In this document: positions 8,282 through 17,285 of the stretch, piece by piece
How the letters are laid out: the number at the start of each line of letters is the position of its first letter
How positions within the stretch are numbered: position 1 is the first letter of the stretch
NCBI GenBank assembly: GCA_016196925.1
Contig: JACPWS010000023.1
Coordinates: forward strand, 1-64,000
DNA: 64,000 bases
Direction: 5' to 3'
DNA from: Burkholderiales bacterium
Lineage (GTDB): Bacteria; Pseudomonadota; Gammaproteobacteria; Burkholderiales; Burkholderiaceae_D
Notes under the pieces: generated by a model
Seen by the model: the letters and a program-made list of their open reading frames with translations, nothing else
What the model was told of the DNA's origin: nothing
Databases searched by the model: none
Position numbers and translations under genes: made by a program

Positions 8282-8494
8282 ATGAGCACCCAAACAGGCA
8301 TAGTCAAATGGTTCAACGACGCTAAAGGCTTCGGCTTTATCACTCCCGATGCAGGCGGCGCCGATTTGTTCGCGCACTTCCAGGACATCCAGTCTTCCGG
8401 CTTCAAAAGCCTGAGCGAAAACCAGCGCGTTTCTTTCGAGCGCAGCACCGGTCCTAAAGGCGATAAGGCCAGCAATATCCAGATCTTGTCGTAA
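8282..8494 (+). CDS. Cold-shock protein, CspA family
   Basis: A 70-residue single cold-shock domain protein, the usual length. RNP1 is KGFGFI (15-20) and RNP2 is DLFAHF (28-33), the single-stranded nucleic-acid binding surface. It opens with the family-typical [11 protein letters not shown]. It acts as an RNA chaperone in the cytoplasm. It is monocistronic, with a long leader upstream and an intrinsic terminator 40 bp downstream. Which csp paralogue it is cannot be told from one gene. Confidence 0.95.
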   Translation: MSTQTGIVKWFNDAKGFGFITPDAGGADLFAHFQDIQSSGFKSLSENQRVSFERSTGPKGDKASNIQILS

Positions 8495-8535
8495 ACGCTG
8501 TTCACGGCCGCGCAAATGCGCGCCATCCGGCTTCG

Positions 8536-8557
8536 AGCCCGCTACGGCGGGCTTTTT
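8536..8557 (+). terminator. Intrinsic terminator of csp
   Basis: AGCCCGC-TACG-GCGGGCT forms a seven-base-pair stem followed by TTTTTT, 42 bp after the csp stop. The stem's symmetry would also serve as a weaker end for the convergent DUF3147 gene. Confidence 0.85.
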
Positions 8558-8573
8558 TGCGTCTTCGCAAGCC

Positions 8574-8924
8574 TTACAACAAGGCTATCCCGAAGCGGCG
8601 CACCAGCAGCGCGAACAGCCAGAAACACACGACGGTGAAGACGATACAGAATAGCAGCGTAGGCCAGAAACCGAGGCGCGGCAGCAAGGCGGGAAACACC
8701 AGGAACATCGGCAGGGTCGGCAGCACATACCAGAACGTGTACCAGGCGTGATTCGCGATTTTCTGTTGCGACTGATTTTCCAGCTGCAGCCAGATCAGCG
8801 CCAGCACGGTCACCAGCGGCAGCGCCGCCAGCAAGCCGCCCAGGCGGTCGCTGCGCTTGGCGATTTCCGAAACCAGCACCACCACTGCCGACGTCAGTAA
8901 ATATTTGATGATAAGCCAGGCCAT
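8574..8924 (-). CDS. DUF3147-type inner-membrane protein
   Basis: A 116-residue hydrophobic protein with about four predicted membrane helices (near 1-20, 30-50, 62-82, 88-108). It resembles the DUF3147 family of small integral membrane proteins. ATG 8924 is preferred because AGGAGC lies seven bases upstream; the frame opens at 8942. Function unknown. It lies downstream of the FKBP gene on the same strand and may be cotranscribed with it. Confidence 0.65.
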   Translation of the reverse strand: MAWLIIKYLLTSAVVVLVSEIAKRSDRLGGLLAALPLVTVLALIWLQLENQSQQKIANHAWYTFWYVLPTLPMFLVFPALLPRLGFWPTLLFCIVFTVVCFWLFALLVRRFGIALL

Positions 8925-8967
8925 GGCCGCTCCTGTAAGCAAAGTACCCGATTATAGGCGGCACGCC

Positions 8968-9432
8968 TTACTTGACGCTCAATAATTCGATATCGAACAC
9001 CAGATGCGTATTCGGCGGTATCGTGCCGGAGCCGGCCGTGCTATAGCCGAGGTAGCTGGGGATGATCAGGGTGCGCTTGCCGCCGACTTTCATGCCCTGC
9101 ACGCCGAGTTCCCAGCCGCGTATCACTTGCCGCGCGCCGAGCTGGAACGTTAACGGTTTGCCGGCGTCGCGCGAGCTGTCGAATTTCTGGCCGTGCAGGT
9201 TTTCGGCCTTGTGGTTGTACAGCCAGCCGGTGTAATGCACTTCCAGCAGCGCGCCGTAAGTGGCTTCGGCACCGCTGCCGATTTCGGTATCGGTCTTGAT
9301 CAGGGAGGCGACGTGCAAGGGCGCAGGCTGGCTGAGCGCTGCGGCCGGCTGATTGTCGCTGTCGGCCTGGGCGGCGCCGTGCAGTGTAGCGGCGGCGAGA
9401 AAACAGGCGATGGCGCTCAGGACTGACTTCAT
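8968..9432 (-). CDS. FKBP-type peptidyl-prolyl cis-trans isomerase, exported
   Basis: A 154-residue protein with a signal peptide (1-23, ending HGAAQA) and one C-terminal FKBP domain. Family segments VHYTGWLYN, FDSSRDAGKPLTFQLG, VIRGWELGVQGMKVGGKR and the closing LVFDIELLSV are present. The usual AYG is replaced by YSTAGSGTIPPN, a common variant. It would act as a proline isomerase and folding helper in the periplasm. ATG 9432 has GAAAGCGAC upstream. Confidence 0.92.
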   Translation of the reverse strand: MKSVLSAIACFLAAATLHGAAQADSDNQPAAALSQPAPLHVASLIKTDTEIGSGAEATYGALLEVHYTGWLYNHKAENLHGQKFDSSRDAGKPLTFQLGARQVIRGWELGVQGMKVGGKRTLIIPSYLGYSTAGSGTIPPNTHLVFDIELLSVK

Positions 9433-9547
9433 ATGTCGCTTTCAAAAATAGTTAGACGTGGGCGCCTATCATAATCGATTTGCGCCGGCGGATTCCATGG
9501 CCTTGGCGCGCCGCCGGAAAACGCCGCGGAATATCCGTCAATCACCA

Positions 9548-9632
9548 TATTTTATGGGAGTATATGCAAAAATTAAGCTGTCGTCAGCGTATTTAAAGGG
9601 GCATTTAAATATACTCCATCCCAGTATTATTT
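9548..9632 (+). repeat. Dispersed ~90-bp intergenic element, copy A
   Basis: One of five related elements. It begins TATTTTATGGGAGTATAT, contains the conserved core GTCGTCAGCGTATTTAAAGG (9580-9599) and ends AATATACTCCATCCCAGTAT. The two ends are inverted relative to each other. It lies between the FKBP start and the M29-like gene. No flanking duplication is evident here. Confidence 0.75.
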
Positions 9633-9723
9633 CCACCACGGAACGCCCGCGGGCGGCGCCGGGGGCAGCGATTGCGCCAGGTCTGCGAAAATTGCGGCGC
9701 ATGGCCGCGCGCATTTCTATAAA

Positions 9724-10761
9724 ATGCCGCTGATGAATAGCCATCCCTTCCCCCCCGGCAGCATAGACAGCGCCGAACGACACTTGCGCGCGATCCTGAC
9801 GCACGCCTTCCAGCATACGGCGCAGCAGGCGGCCGTGGTGGTGTACGACAGCCGCAGCGAGCTGGCGCAGATGCTGACGGCGGCTTACCGGCGCTGTCTG
9901 CCGGACGCCAGCTTCATAGCCTTCGACCAGCACACGCCGGAAGCGGTGCTGGCGGGCTTGCACTTGCTGCAGGCGCGAGACTTGGCGGTGCTGGTGCAAA
10001 GCACCAATTTCCGCATCGACGCTTACCGGATCCGGGTCGAGCTGTTCAAGCGCGGCCTGAAAGTCATAGAACATCCGCACCTGGGCCGCATGGCCGGACA
10101 GCAGGCACTGCACTATATCGAAGCGCTGGCGTATGACGCGGCCTATTACCGCGGCACCGGCCAGGCCTTGAAGCAGCTGATCGACAGCGCCGGCGGCGCC
10201 ATACTCGACAGCGGCGGCGCGCAACTGGTGTATGGCGGCCCACTGGAGCCGGCCAAGCTGAACGTCGGCGATTACTCTGAAATGAAAAACGCCGGCGGCC
10301 AGTTCCCCATCGGCGAAGTGTTTACCGAGGCGCGCGACCTGGCCACGGTGAATGGCGAAGTGCGCATCTTCGTGTTCGGCGACACCCACTTCCTGGTGAA
10401 CCGGCCGGCAACGCCGATCACACTGGTGATACGCGCAGGCCAGGTGGTGGTGGCGCGCGATTCGACCCCGGAATTCGACGAAGTGCTGGCCAAGATACGC
10501 GCCGAGGAAGGCGTGGTCTGGGTGCGCGAACTCGGCTTCGGCCTGAACCGCGCCTTTTCGCGCGAGCGCAGCGTGGCCGACATCGGCACCTATGAACGCA
10601 TGTGCGGCGTACACCTGTCGCTGGGCGCCAAGCACGGCAGCTACGCCAAGCCGCACATCAAGCGCGGCGAAGGCCGCTACCACGTGGATGTGTTTGCCGT
10701 GACCGAGTCGGTGTCGCTGGGCGGGCGGCAAGTGTACCGCGACGGGGCCTGGCAAGTGTGA
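9724..10761 (+). CDS. M29-like aminopeptidase family protein
   Basis: A 345-residue soluble protein. Its C-terminal two thirds carry the pattern of M29-type leucyl aminopeptidase-like metalloproteins: NAGGQFPIGEV, FDEVLAKIRAEEG, VRELGFGLNRAF, IGTYERMCGVHLSLG and YHVDVFAVTE, which supply the Glu, His and Asp residues expected for metal binding. The family also includes enzymes that are not peptidases, such as ring-cleaving dioxygenases, so the reaction is uncertain. No clear ribosome site precedes ATG 9724 or the alternative ATG 9733. Confidence 0.55.
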   Translation: MPLMNSHPFPPGSIDSAERHLRAILTHAFQHTAQQAAVVVYDSRSELAQMLTAAYRRCLPDASFIAFDQHTPEAVLAGLHLLQARDLAVLVQSTNFRIDAYRIRVELFKRGLKVIEHPHLGRMAGQQALHYIEALAYDAAYYRGTGQALKQLIDSAGGAILDSGGAQLVYGGPLEPAKLNVGDYSEMKNAGGQFPIGEVFTEARDLATVNGEVRIFVFGDTHFLVNRPATPITLVIRAGQVVVARDSTPEFDEVLAKIRAEEGVVWVRELGFGLNRAFSRERSVADIGTYERMCGVHLSLGAKHGSYAKPHIKRGEGRYHVDVFAVTESVSLGGRQVYRDGAWQV

Positions 10762-10818
10762 TGCAGCTTTGCCCTGCGGACTATACAATGACTGCTATCA
10801 GGCACACCGGAGCACATC

Positions 10819-11385
10819 ATGTTTTTACGCGTTTTTATCGGCCTGGCCCTGGCCTGCCTAAGCCTGCCGGTCCACAGCGGCGAACGCTATCAGATCGACC
10901 CCGAACACACTTACAGCAGCTTCGAATACCTGCATTGGGGCTTGTCCCTGCAGCGCGGGCGCTTCGATAAAAACAGCGGCACGATAGAACTCGACCTGCC
11001 CGCCAAAAGCGGCGCGTTGCAGATAGAAATCGCGGCCGACTCCATCAATACCGGATCGGAAGTGTTCAATAAAGTCTTGCGCTCGGATAATTTTTTCGAT
11101 GTGGAAAAATACCCGAAAATCGTCTTCACTTCCGACAAACTGATCTTCAATGAAGAACAGCTGACCCAGATCGAAGGCCAGCTGACGATCAAGGACATCA
11201 CGCGCCCGGTCACCGTGCAAGTGACTTACTTCAATTGCCGCTTCATGCTGCTCTACCTGAAACACAGCTGCGGCGCCAACGGCTACACCAGAATCCTGCG
11301 CAGCGATTACAACGTCGGCCGCTATGTCCCTTTCGTCAGCGACGAAGTGACCTTGTTTTTCAGCGTGGAGGGGATCAAGGAATGA
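10819..11385 (+). CDS. YceI family periplasmic protein
   Basis: A 188-residue protein with a signal peptide (about 1-20, ending PVHSG) and a YceI lipocalin-like domain. Family features are YQIDPEHTYSSFEYLHWG at the N-terminus, FFDVEKYPKIVFTSDKL in the middle and LTIKDITRPVTVQV. YceI proteins bind polyisoprenoid-like lipids in the periplasm. Two cysteines (CRFML...KHSC) sit in an insertion near 150. It follows the M29-like gene by 57 bp and has GGAGCAC before its ATG. Confidence 0.88.
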   Translation: MFLRVFIGLALACLSLPVHSGERYQIDPEHTYSSFEYLHWGLSLQRGRFDKNSGTIELDLPAKSGALQIEIAADSINTGSEVFNKVLRSDNFFDVEKYPKIVFTSDKLIFNEEQLTQIEGQLTIKDITRPVTVQVTYFNCRFMLLYLKHSCGANGYTRILRSDYNVGRYVPFVSDEVTLFFSVEGIKE

Positions 11386-11386
11386 G

Positions 11387-11764
11387 TCAGGTCCGCTGTT
11401 GCCAGGCCGCCCAGGCCAGCATGGCCCAGCCCAGCAAGAACGCCACGCCGCCGATGGGCGTGATCGCGCCCAGCAGACGCAGGCCGCTCAGCGCCAGCGC
11501 ATACAGGCTGCCGCTGAACAGCAGGATGCCGGCCAGCATGGCCATCCCGGCGCGCGGCAGCCACACGGAATGCAGGCGCGGCAACAGCGCGGCGATCGCC
11601 AGCAAGCCCAGCGCGTGCGCCATCTGGTAAGTGACGGCGGTGTGCCAGACCGCCAGCAAGTCGGCGCTCAGCAGCGCTTTCAGCGCATGCGCGCCGAACG
11701 CGCCGGCCGCCACCGCGATGAACATATTGACGGCGGCGGCGATGATGAAATGGCGGTCACGCAT
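11387..11764 (-). CDS. DUF423 membrane protein
   Basis: A 125-residue protein with four predicted membrane helices. It has the DUF423 signature AAGAFGAHALK near the N-terminus and YALALSGLRLLGAITPIGG near the C-terminus. Function of the family is unknown. ATG 11764 is chosen because the recognisable domain begins there (MRDRHFIIAAAVNMF) and GAGAG precedes it; the frame stays open to 11809. It is convergent with yceI, with only one base between the stops. Confidence 0.85.
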   Translation of the reverse strand: MRDRHFIIAAAVNMFIAVAAGAFGAHALKALLSADLLAVWHTAVTYQMAHALGLLAIAALLPRLHSVWLPRAGMAMLAGILLFSGSLYALALSGLRLLGAITPIGGVAFLLGWAMLAWAAWQQRT

Positions 11765-11871
11765 AAAGCTACTCTCGTAAAAAGAAGCGGTCGGCGGCGC
11801 ACTATTCACGGTGCGCCAAAAAAGCGGTGCGCATGGCGCACCCTACGTCCTGCCTGGTTGGTGCTAATTTC

Positions 11872-11902
11872 AAAAAAAGGGCGACCGCGGTCGACCTTTT
11901 TT
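11872..11902 (-). terminator. Intrinsic terminator after iorAB
   Basis: On the minus strand GGTCGACC-GC-GGTCGCC forms a stem with one mismatch and is followed by a TTTTTTT tract. It lies 22 bp beyond the iorAB stop. A short palindrome (GGTGCGC...GCGCACC, 11826-11842) sits between it and the DUF423 gene. Confidence 0.7.
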
Positions 11903-11923
11903 CAGCACACTGCACTCAAGCGA

Positions 11924-14900
11924 TCAAGCCGCTTTTTGCGCCGGCGCGTTAAACTCCGCCAGCAGCCTGGCTTGTTTTTCCTGAGCCGCCTTCAACAAAC
12001 GCTCCTTGACATGGCCGTAGCCGCGTATCTCTTCCGGGATGCTCGCAATCGCGACTGCCCTGGACAGATTGTCGGCATTCAGTTGCGTCAACAGCAGAGC
12101 GACCGTTTGCTGGTAGGCGAGCGGCAAAGCGCGCTCCATCTTGCGCTCTTCGGTGTAGCCGAAGATATCGAAGGCGCCGCCGCGCAGCGATTTCAACTTG
12201 GCCAGCAGGCCGAAAGCCTTCATCATCCACGGGCCGAACTGTTGCTTGACCAGGTGTCCCTGCTCGTCGCGCTTGGCGAACAGCGGCGGCGCCAGGTGGA
12301 AGTTGATTTCGTAATCGCCTTCGAACATATCGGCGATTTTCTTCTGGAACTTGCCGTCGGTGTACAGGCGCGCGACTTCGTATTCATCCTTGTACGCCAT
12401 CAACTTGAACAGATATTTGGCCACCGCTTCAGTCAGGCGCAGCGGCTTGCCGTCGGCCAGCTTGCTCTCAGTCGCCTTGACTTGCGCCACGAAATCGCTG
12501 TAAGCCTGGGCGTAAGCCGCATCCTGGTACTCGCCCAAAAACGCGATACGCTTGCTGATGGTGTCGTCCAGACCAGGCGCGCGTTTCAGCTCTATGACTT
12601 GCGCCGGGGCGATCAGGCGCTGCACAGCCGCCATATCGTTGGCCGCCACCCGACCCCAGTTGAAGGCCTGCTTATTGAAGTCGATGGCGACGCCGTTCAG
12701 CTCGATGGCGCGCATCAGGGCCGCTTCGGAGAGCGGTATCCAGGCTTTTTGCCAGGCATAGCCGAGGATGAACATATTGGTGGCGATATTGTCGCCCATC
12801 AGCGCAGTCGCTACCGCGCCGGCGTCGATCAGGTCGACCCGCCCTGCACCGCAAGCCTTGCTGATTTCTGCTTCGGCCGAATCGACCGGGAACTGCCAAT
12901 TCGGATTCTTGATGAAGGTCGAAGTCGGCGAGCCGGTGGTGTTGATGGCGGCGAAGGTGCGGCCCTCGCCCATGCGCGACAAGGCTTCCTTGCCGGCGGT
13001 GACGATCAGGTCGCAACCGATGACCAGATCGGCCATGCCGGTGCCGACCCGGGTCGATTGCAAATCTTCCGCCTTATCGGCCAGACGCACGTGCGACATC
13101 ACCGCGCCGCCTTTTTGCGCCAGGCCGGTCATGTCCAGCACCGAGCAAGCCCTGCCTTCCAGATGCGCCGCCATCGCCATGATCTGGCCGATGGTGATCA
13201 CGCCGGTACCGCCGACGCCGGTCACCAGCGCGCCGAAAGGCGTGGCGATGGCAGGCAGTTGCGGTTGCGGCAGGCTGGCGACATCGAGTGCATTGCCGGC
13301 TGCTATCTTGATCTTGGCTGGCTTCTTCAGCTTGCCGCCTTCCACCGTCACGAAGCTCGGGCAGAAGCCGGTCACGCAAGAGAAATCCTTGTTGCAGGAA
13401 GACTGATTGATCTGGCGCTTGCGGCCGAAATCGGTTTCCAGCGGTTCCACCGACAGGCAGTTCGATTGCACGCTGCAATCGCCGCAGCCTTCGCACACGG
13501 CTTCGTTGATGACGGCGCGCTTGGCCGGGTCAGGGAAACCCGGCTTGCCGTTCTTGTCGATTTTCTTCCTGCGGCGACGCTTCTCGGAAGCGCAAGTCTG
13601 GTCGTAAATCATGGCCGACACGCCCTTGACTTCGCGCAATTCGCGCTGCACGGCGTCGAGTTCGCTGCGATGGCGCACGGTCACGCCGGCGGCCCACGGG
13701 TAATCGGCAGGATATTTTTCCGGCTCGTCGGTCACCACGATGATAGGGTTCACGCCTTCGGCCGCGATCTGGCGCGAAATCATGCCGGGATCGAGCGGGC
13801 CGTCGAATGGCTGGCCGCCGGTCATGGCGACCGCATCGTTGAACAGGATCTTGTAAGTGATGTTGACGTCGCCCGACACCGCCGCGCGTATCGCCAGCAA
13901 ACCCGAGTGGTAATAGGTGCCGTCGCCCAGATTCGAGAACACGTGGTTCTCTGTGGTGAACGGGGCTTGTCCGACCCAGGTCACGCCTTCGCCGCCCATA
14001 TGGGTAAACGTGGAAGTCTCGCGGTCCATCCAGGTCACCATGTAATGGCAACCGATGCCGGCCAGCGCGCGGCTGCCTTGCGGGACTTTGGTGGACGTAT
14101 TGTGCGGGCAACCGGAACAGAAATGCGGCACGCGGTCTTTATTCGCATCCGGCTTGGACACGGCGTTCAGGGTCGCTTCTTTCGCTTCCAGATACGCGAC
14201 GCGCTCCTGTACACGCTGCTGTACCGGATGGCCGGCGAAATAGCGGCTGATGCGCGAAGCGATGGCGCGCGCAATCTGCGCCGGGCTCAGTTCGTAAGTC
14301 GCCGGCAGCAACCAGTCGCCGTGGCCGGCCCCGTCGCGGTTATCCCACTCACCGGTATCGTCGAACTTGCCGACCACGCGCGGACGCACGCTGTCTTCCC
14401 AGTTGTACAGCGCTTCCTTCAAGGCGTATTCCAGGATCTGGCGCTTCTCCTCGACCACCAGGATTTCTTCCAGGCCGGTCGCGAATTCGCGCACGCCTTC
14501 CGATTCCAGCGGCCAGGTCATGCCTATCTTGTACAGGCGGATGCCGATGTCTTGCGCGACTTGCTCGTCGATGCCGAGGTCGGCCAGCGCCTGGCGCGTA
14601 TCCAGATAGGATTTGCCGGCGGTGATGATGCCGATCTTGGCGTTAGTGCTGTCCCAGATGATTTTGTTGAGCTTGTTGGCGCGCGCATACGCCAGCGCGG
14701 CGTACCATTTGTAATTGTTCATGCGCGTTTCTTGCGCCAGCACCGGGTCCGGGGTGCGGATGTTCACGCCGTCGGCCGGCAACACAAAGTCGGTAGGGAT
14801 CACCGGCTGCACGCGGTCCGGGTCGATCTCGACCACGCAACCGGATTCGACCACGTCGGTCACGCACTTCATCGCCACCCACAGGCCGGTGTAGCGCGAC

Positions 14901-15493
14901 ATGGCGATACCGTGCAGACCGTAATCCAGATATTCCTGCACCGTGGCCGGATACAAGACCGGGATGCCGCAGGCTTTCAGGATGTGTTCGCTCTGATGCG
15001 CGGCGGTCGAGGATTTGGCCGCATGGTCGTCGCCGGCGATCACCAGCACGCCGCCGTGCTTGGACGTACCGGCCAGATTCGCATGCTTGAACACGTCGCC
15101 GCATCTATCCACGCCCGGGCCCTTGCCGTACCACATGCCGAACACGCCGTCGTATTTGGCGCCGGGGAACATATTCACTTGCTGGGTGCCCCACACCGTG
15201 GTCGCGGCCAGGTCTTCATTCACGCCGGGGTGAAATTTAACGTGGTGCTGTTCCAGATACTTTTTTGCCTTGGCGGCGGTCAGGTCGACCGCACCGAGCG
15301 GCGAACCGCGATAGCCGGTGATGTAGCCGGCGGTGTTCAGCCCGGCTTTCTGGTCGGCCTGGCGCTGCAACATGGACAGGCGGATCAGCGCCTGGGTGCC
15401 GGTCATGAACGCGCGGCCGCGCTCCAGCGTGAATTTATCGTCCAGCGTGACGTCGTTGTCGATCAGATGCTGGGGCTTGGTCGGTGCATTCAT
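11924..15493 (-). CDS. Indolepyruvate:ferredoxin oxidoreductase, fused alpha-gamma-beta
   Basis: A 1189-residue fused 2-oxoacid:ferredoxin oxidoreductase. The N-terminal pyrimidine-binding domain is followed by a TPP-binding domain with HFCSGCPHN and GIGCHYM. A ferredoxin-like segment follows with CEGCGDC and the CxxxxxC run to TGFCPSF (4Fe-4S ligation), then the gamma/IorB-type domain (GVGGTGVITIGQIMAMA). It oxidatively decarboxylates aryl- or branched 2-oxoacids to acyl-CoA with ferredoxin reduction, in amino-acid breakdown. ATG 15493 has CGGAGAC upstream. It is monocistronic with its own terminator. The substrate range is inferred from the family. Confidence 0.9.
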   Translation of the reverse strand: MNAPTKPQHLIDNDVTLDDKFTLERGRAFMTGTQALIRLSMLQRQADQKAGLNTAGYITGYRGSPLGAVDLTAAKAKKYLEQHHVKFHPGVNEDLAATTVWGTQQVNMFPGAKYDGVFGMWYGKGPGVDRCGDVFKHANLAGTSKHGGVLVIAGDDHAAKSSTAAHQSEHILKACGIPVLYPATVQEYLDYGLHGIAMSRYTGLWVAMKCVTDVVESGCVVEIDPDRVQPVIPTDFVLPADGVNIRTPDPVLAQETRMNNYKWYAALAYARANKLNKIIWDSTNAKIGIITAGKSYLDTRQALADLGIDEQVAQDIGIRLYKIGMTWPLESEGVREFATGLEEILVVEEKRQILEYALKEALYNWEDSVRPRVVGKFDDTGEWDNRDGAGHGDWLLPATYELSPAQIARAIASRISRYFAGHPVQQRVQERVAYLEAKEATLNAVSKPDANKDRVPHFCSGCPHNTSTKVPQGSRALAGIGCHYMVTWMDRETSTFTHMGGEGVTWVGQAPFTTENHVFSNLGDGTYYHSGLLAIRAAVSGDVNITYKILFNDAVAMTGGQPFDGPLDPGMISRQIAAEGVNPIIVVTDEPEKYPADYPWAAGVTVRHRSELDAVQRELREVKGVSAMIYDQTCASEKRRRRKKIDKNGKPGFPDPAKRAVINEAVCEGCGDCSVQSNCLSVEPLETDFGRKRQINQSSCNKDFSCVTGFCPSFVTVEGGKLKKPAKIKIAAGNALDVASLPQPQLPAIATPFGALVTGVGGTGVITIGQIMAMAAHLEGRACSVLDMTGLAQKGGAVMSHVRLADKAEDLQSTRVGTGMADLVIGCDLIVTAGKEALSRMGEGRTFAAINTTGSPTSTFIKNPNWQFPVDSAEAEISKACGAGRVDLIDAGAVATALMGDNIATNMFILGYAWQKAWIPLSEAALMRAIELNGVAIDFNKQAFNWGRVAANDMAAVQRLIAPAQVIELKRAPGLDDTISKRIAFLGEYQDAAYAQAYSDFVAQVKATESKLADGKPLRLTEAVAKYLFKLMAYKDEYEVARLYTDGKFQKKIADMFEGDYEINFHLAPPLFAKRDEQGHLVKQQFGPWMMKAFGLLAKLKSLRGGAFDIFGYTEERKMERALPLAYQQTVALLLTQLNADNLSRAVAIASIPEEIRGYGHVKERLLKAAQEKQARLLAEFNAPAQKAA

Positions 15494-15700
15494 GGGGTCT
15501 CCGTGCTTTGTAATAATGGCGCTGGTCGCGCTGTCATGCGGCACCTTATGGGTGCATCATATACTTCTGTAGCGGTTCGCACAGTAACACCCTGTATTGT
15601 CTGTCTCCATGGACAGTGCCCCACAAATGGACCAGTACAGTATGGCTGACAGTTACGCAAAGTGTACTTGCCTCGTCAACAAGTTGATGTGGTCGCCGGC

Positions 15701-15740
15701 GATTCCTAAGTCCGACAGGCTCCTGGTCCCGCGATATAAT
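15701..15740 (+). promoter_or_regulatory. dapF promoter with -10 abutting the start codon
   Basis: CCGACA (15712-15717), a 17-bp spacer and a perfect TATAAT (15735-15740) precede ATG 15747 by six bases. Transcription would start at or next to the A of the ATG, giving a leaderless or nearly leaderless mRNA. The -35 lies inside CCTAAGTCCGACAGGCT, which also occurs at 7944-7960 on the other strand. Confidence 0.6.
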
Positions 15741-15746
15741 GCAAGG

Positions 15747-16598
15747 ATGAAACTCAAATTCACCAAAATGCATGGCGCCGGCAACGATTTCATCGTGATC
15801 GACGCCATCCATCAGCACATCGATTTCACGCCGGCCCAGTGGCGGCAGCTGGCCGACCGCCGTTTCGGCATCGGTGCCGACCAGATTCTGGTCGTCGAAA
15901 AACCGCGCACGGCCGGCGTCGATTTCCGCTATCGCATCTATAACGCCGACGGCGGCGAAGTCGAACAGTGCGGCAACGGCTCGCGCGCCTTCGCCCGTTT
16001 CGTGCACGATAAAGGCTTGAGCGGGCAGAGCGTGATCCGCGTCGAGACCATGTCCGGCATCATAGAACCGCGCCTGGAAGACGACGGCAGCGTCACCGTG
16101 AATATGGGCGCGCCGGTGCTGGCGGCGGAGCAGGTGCCGTTCGATGCCGTCGGCCTGACGCCGCTGCAGCAGGGCGACGATGCGCTGTGGCCGCTGGACA
16201 TCAACGGCAAGACGGTCTGGATTTCTACCGTCTCGATCGGCAATCCGCATGCGGTGCAAGTGGTGGCCGACGCCGAAGCTTTTGCGGTGGAAGCCGACGG
16301 CCCGCTGCTGGAACAGCATCCGCGCTTCCCCAGACGCGTCAACGCCGGCTTCATGCAAATCCTGGACCGGCGCCATATCCGTTTGCGCGTGTATGAACGC
16401 GGCGCCGGCGAAACCCTCGCCTGCGGCACCGGCGCCTGCGCCGCCGTGGTTACCGGCATACGGCGCGGTTTGCTCGATAGCCCGGTGCGCGTCAGCATGC
16501 ACGGCGGCGAGCTATCCATCGCCTGGCAAGGCGCGGGCCAGCCGGTAATGTTGAGCGGGCCGGCGGTCACGGTGTTTGAAGGCGAAATCAACCTCTAA
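15747..16598 (+). CDS. dapF: Diaminopimelate epimerase
   Basis: A 283-residue diaminopimelate epimerase, normal length. It interconverts LL- and meso-diaminopimelate for lysine and peptidoglycan synthesis in the cytoplasm. Both catalytic cysteines are present: Cys75 in QCGNGSRAF and Cys226 in [10 protein letters not shown]. The N-terminal [15 protein letters not shown] is typical. The frame is open upstream to 15597, but homology starts at ATG 15747. DUF484 and xerC follow, as in the enterobacterial dapF-xerC cluster, so they are probably one operon. Confidence 0.97.
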   Translation: MKLKFTKMHGAGNDFIVIDAIHQHIDFTPAQWRQLADRRFGIGADQILVVEKPRTAGVDFRYRIYNADGGEVEQCGNGSRAFARFVHDKGLSGQSVIRVETMSGIIEPRLEDDGSVTVNMGAPVLAAEQVPFDAVGLTPLQQGDDALWPLDINGKTVWISTVSIGNPHAVQVVADAEAFAVEADGPLLEQHPRFPRRVNAGFMQILDRRHIRLRVYERGAGETLACGTGACAAVVTGIRRGLLDSPVRVSMHGGELSIAWQGAGQPVMLSGPAVTVFEGEINL

Positions 16599-16619
16599 AT
16601 TGAGCGAAGCATAAGAAGA

Positions 16620-17279
16620 ATGAATTCCAACGACATCGCAACTTACCTGTTAGCGCATCCGCATTTTTTTGAAGAACATGCCGAACTGCTGGCCACCGTC
16701 AAACTAAGCAGCCCGGTGATGGGGCGCGCCATTTCGCTGCAAGAGCGGCAGATGGAAGTCGTGCGCGAAAAATACCGCACGCTGGAACTGCGCCTGGCCG
16801 ACTTGCTGCGGGTCGCCCACGAAAACCAGGACATCACTAAAAAATTCCAGCGCTGGACGCGCGCCCTGCTGCTGGCGCGCAACGATGTCGATCTGCCGCA
16901 TGTACTGACGCAGGGCTTGCAAGAGATTTTCGACTTGCCCTACGCTACGCTGCGCCTGTGGAATGTCGCGCCGGAATTTACCCACACCTGGTTTGCCGAA
17001 CCGGTCAGCGACGATGCGCGCCTGTTTGCCAAGGGCTTGAACCTTCCGTTCTGCGGCGCTAACCAGGATTTCGAGGCGGCCGGCTGGATAGAGGCGGAGC
17101 AGCCGCTGCAATCGCTGGCCATGCTGCCCTTGCGGCTGGCGCCGGGCGGCACCACCTTCGGCTTGCTGGTGCTGGCTTCGCCCGACGCGGCGCGCTACAC
17201 CAAGGACATGGCGACCGATTTCCTGGTCAAGATCGCCGACACCAGCAGCACCGCGCTCAGCTGCCTGATCGCCGGCTGA
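16620..17279 (+). CDS. DUF484 family protein
   Basis: A 219-residue cytoplasmic protein of the DUF484 (YigA-like) family. An N-terminal helical part has the typical IATYLLAHPHFFEEHAELL, then a short coiled coil (about 40-75) and a GAF-like C-terminal domain (PYATLRLW to ASPDAARYTKDM). Its role is unknown. It lies between dapF and xerC in many proteobacteria, here 21 bp after dapF and 6 bp before xerC. GAAGCATAAGAAGA precedes the ATG. Confidence 0.88.
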   Translation: MNSNDIATYLLAHPHFFEEHAELLATVKLSSPVMGRAISLQERQMEVVREKYRTLELRLADLLRVAHENQDITKKFQRWTRALLLARNDVDLPHVLTQGLQEIFDLPYATLRLWNVAPEFTHTWFAEPVSDDARLFAKGLNLPFCGANQDFEAAGWIEAEQPLQSLAMLPLRLAPGGTTFGLLVLASPDAARYTKDMATDFLVKIADTSSTALSCLIAG

Positions 17280-17285
17280 CATCGC

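Noticed and set aside
11399-15649. A 1416-codon open frame on the plus strand opposite iorAB
   Set aside because: It is the antisense shadow of a GC-rich gene with clear Fe-S and TPP motifs on the minus strand; its own translation is His/Arg/Gln-rich with no domain.
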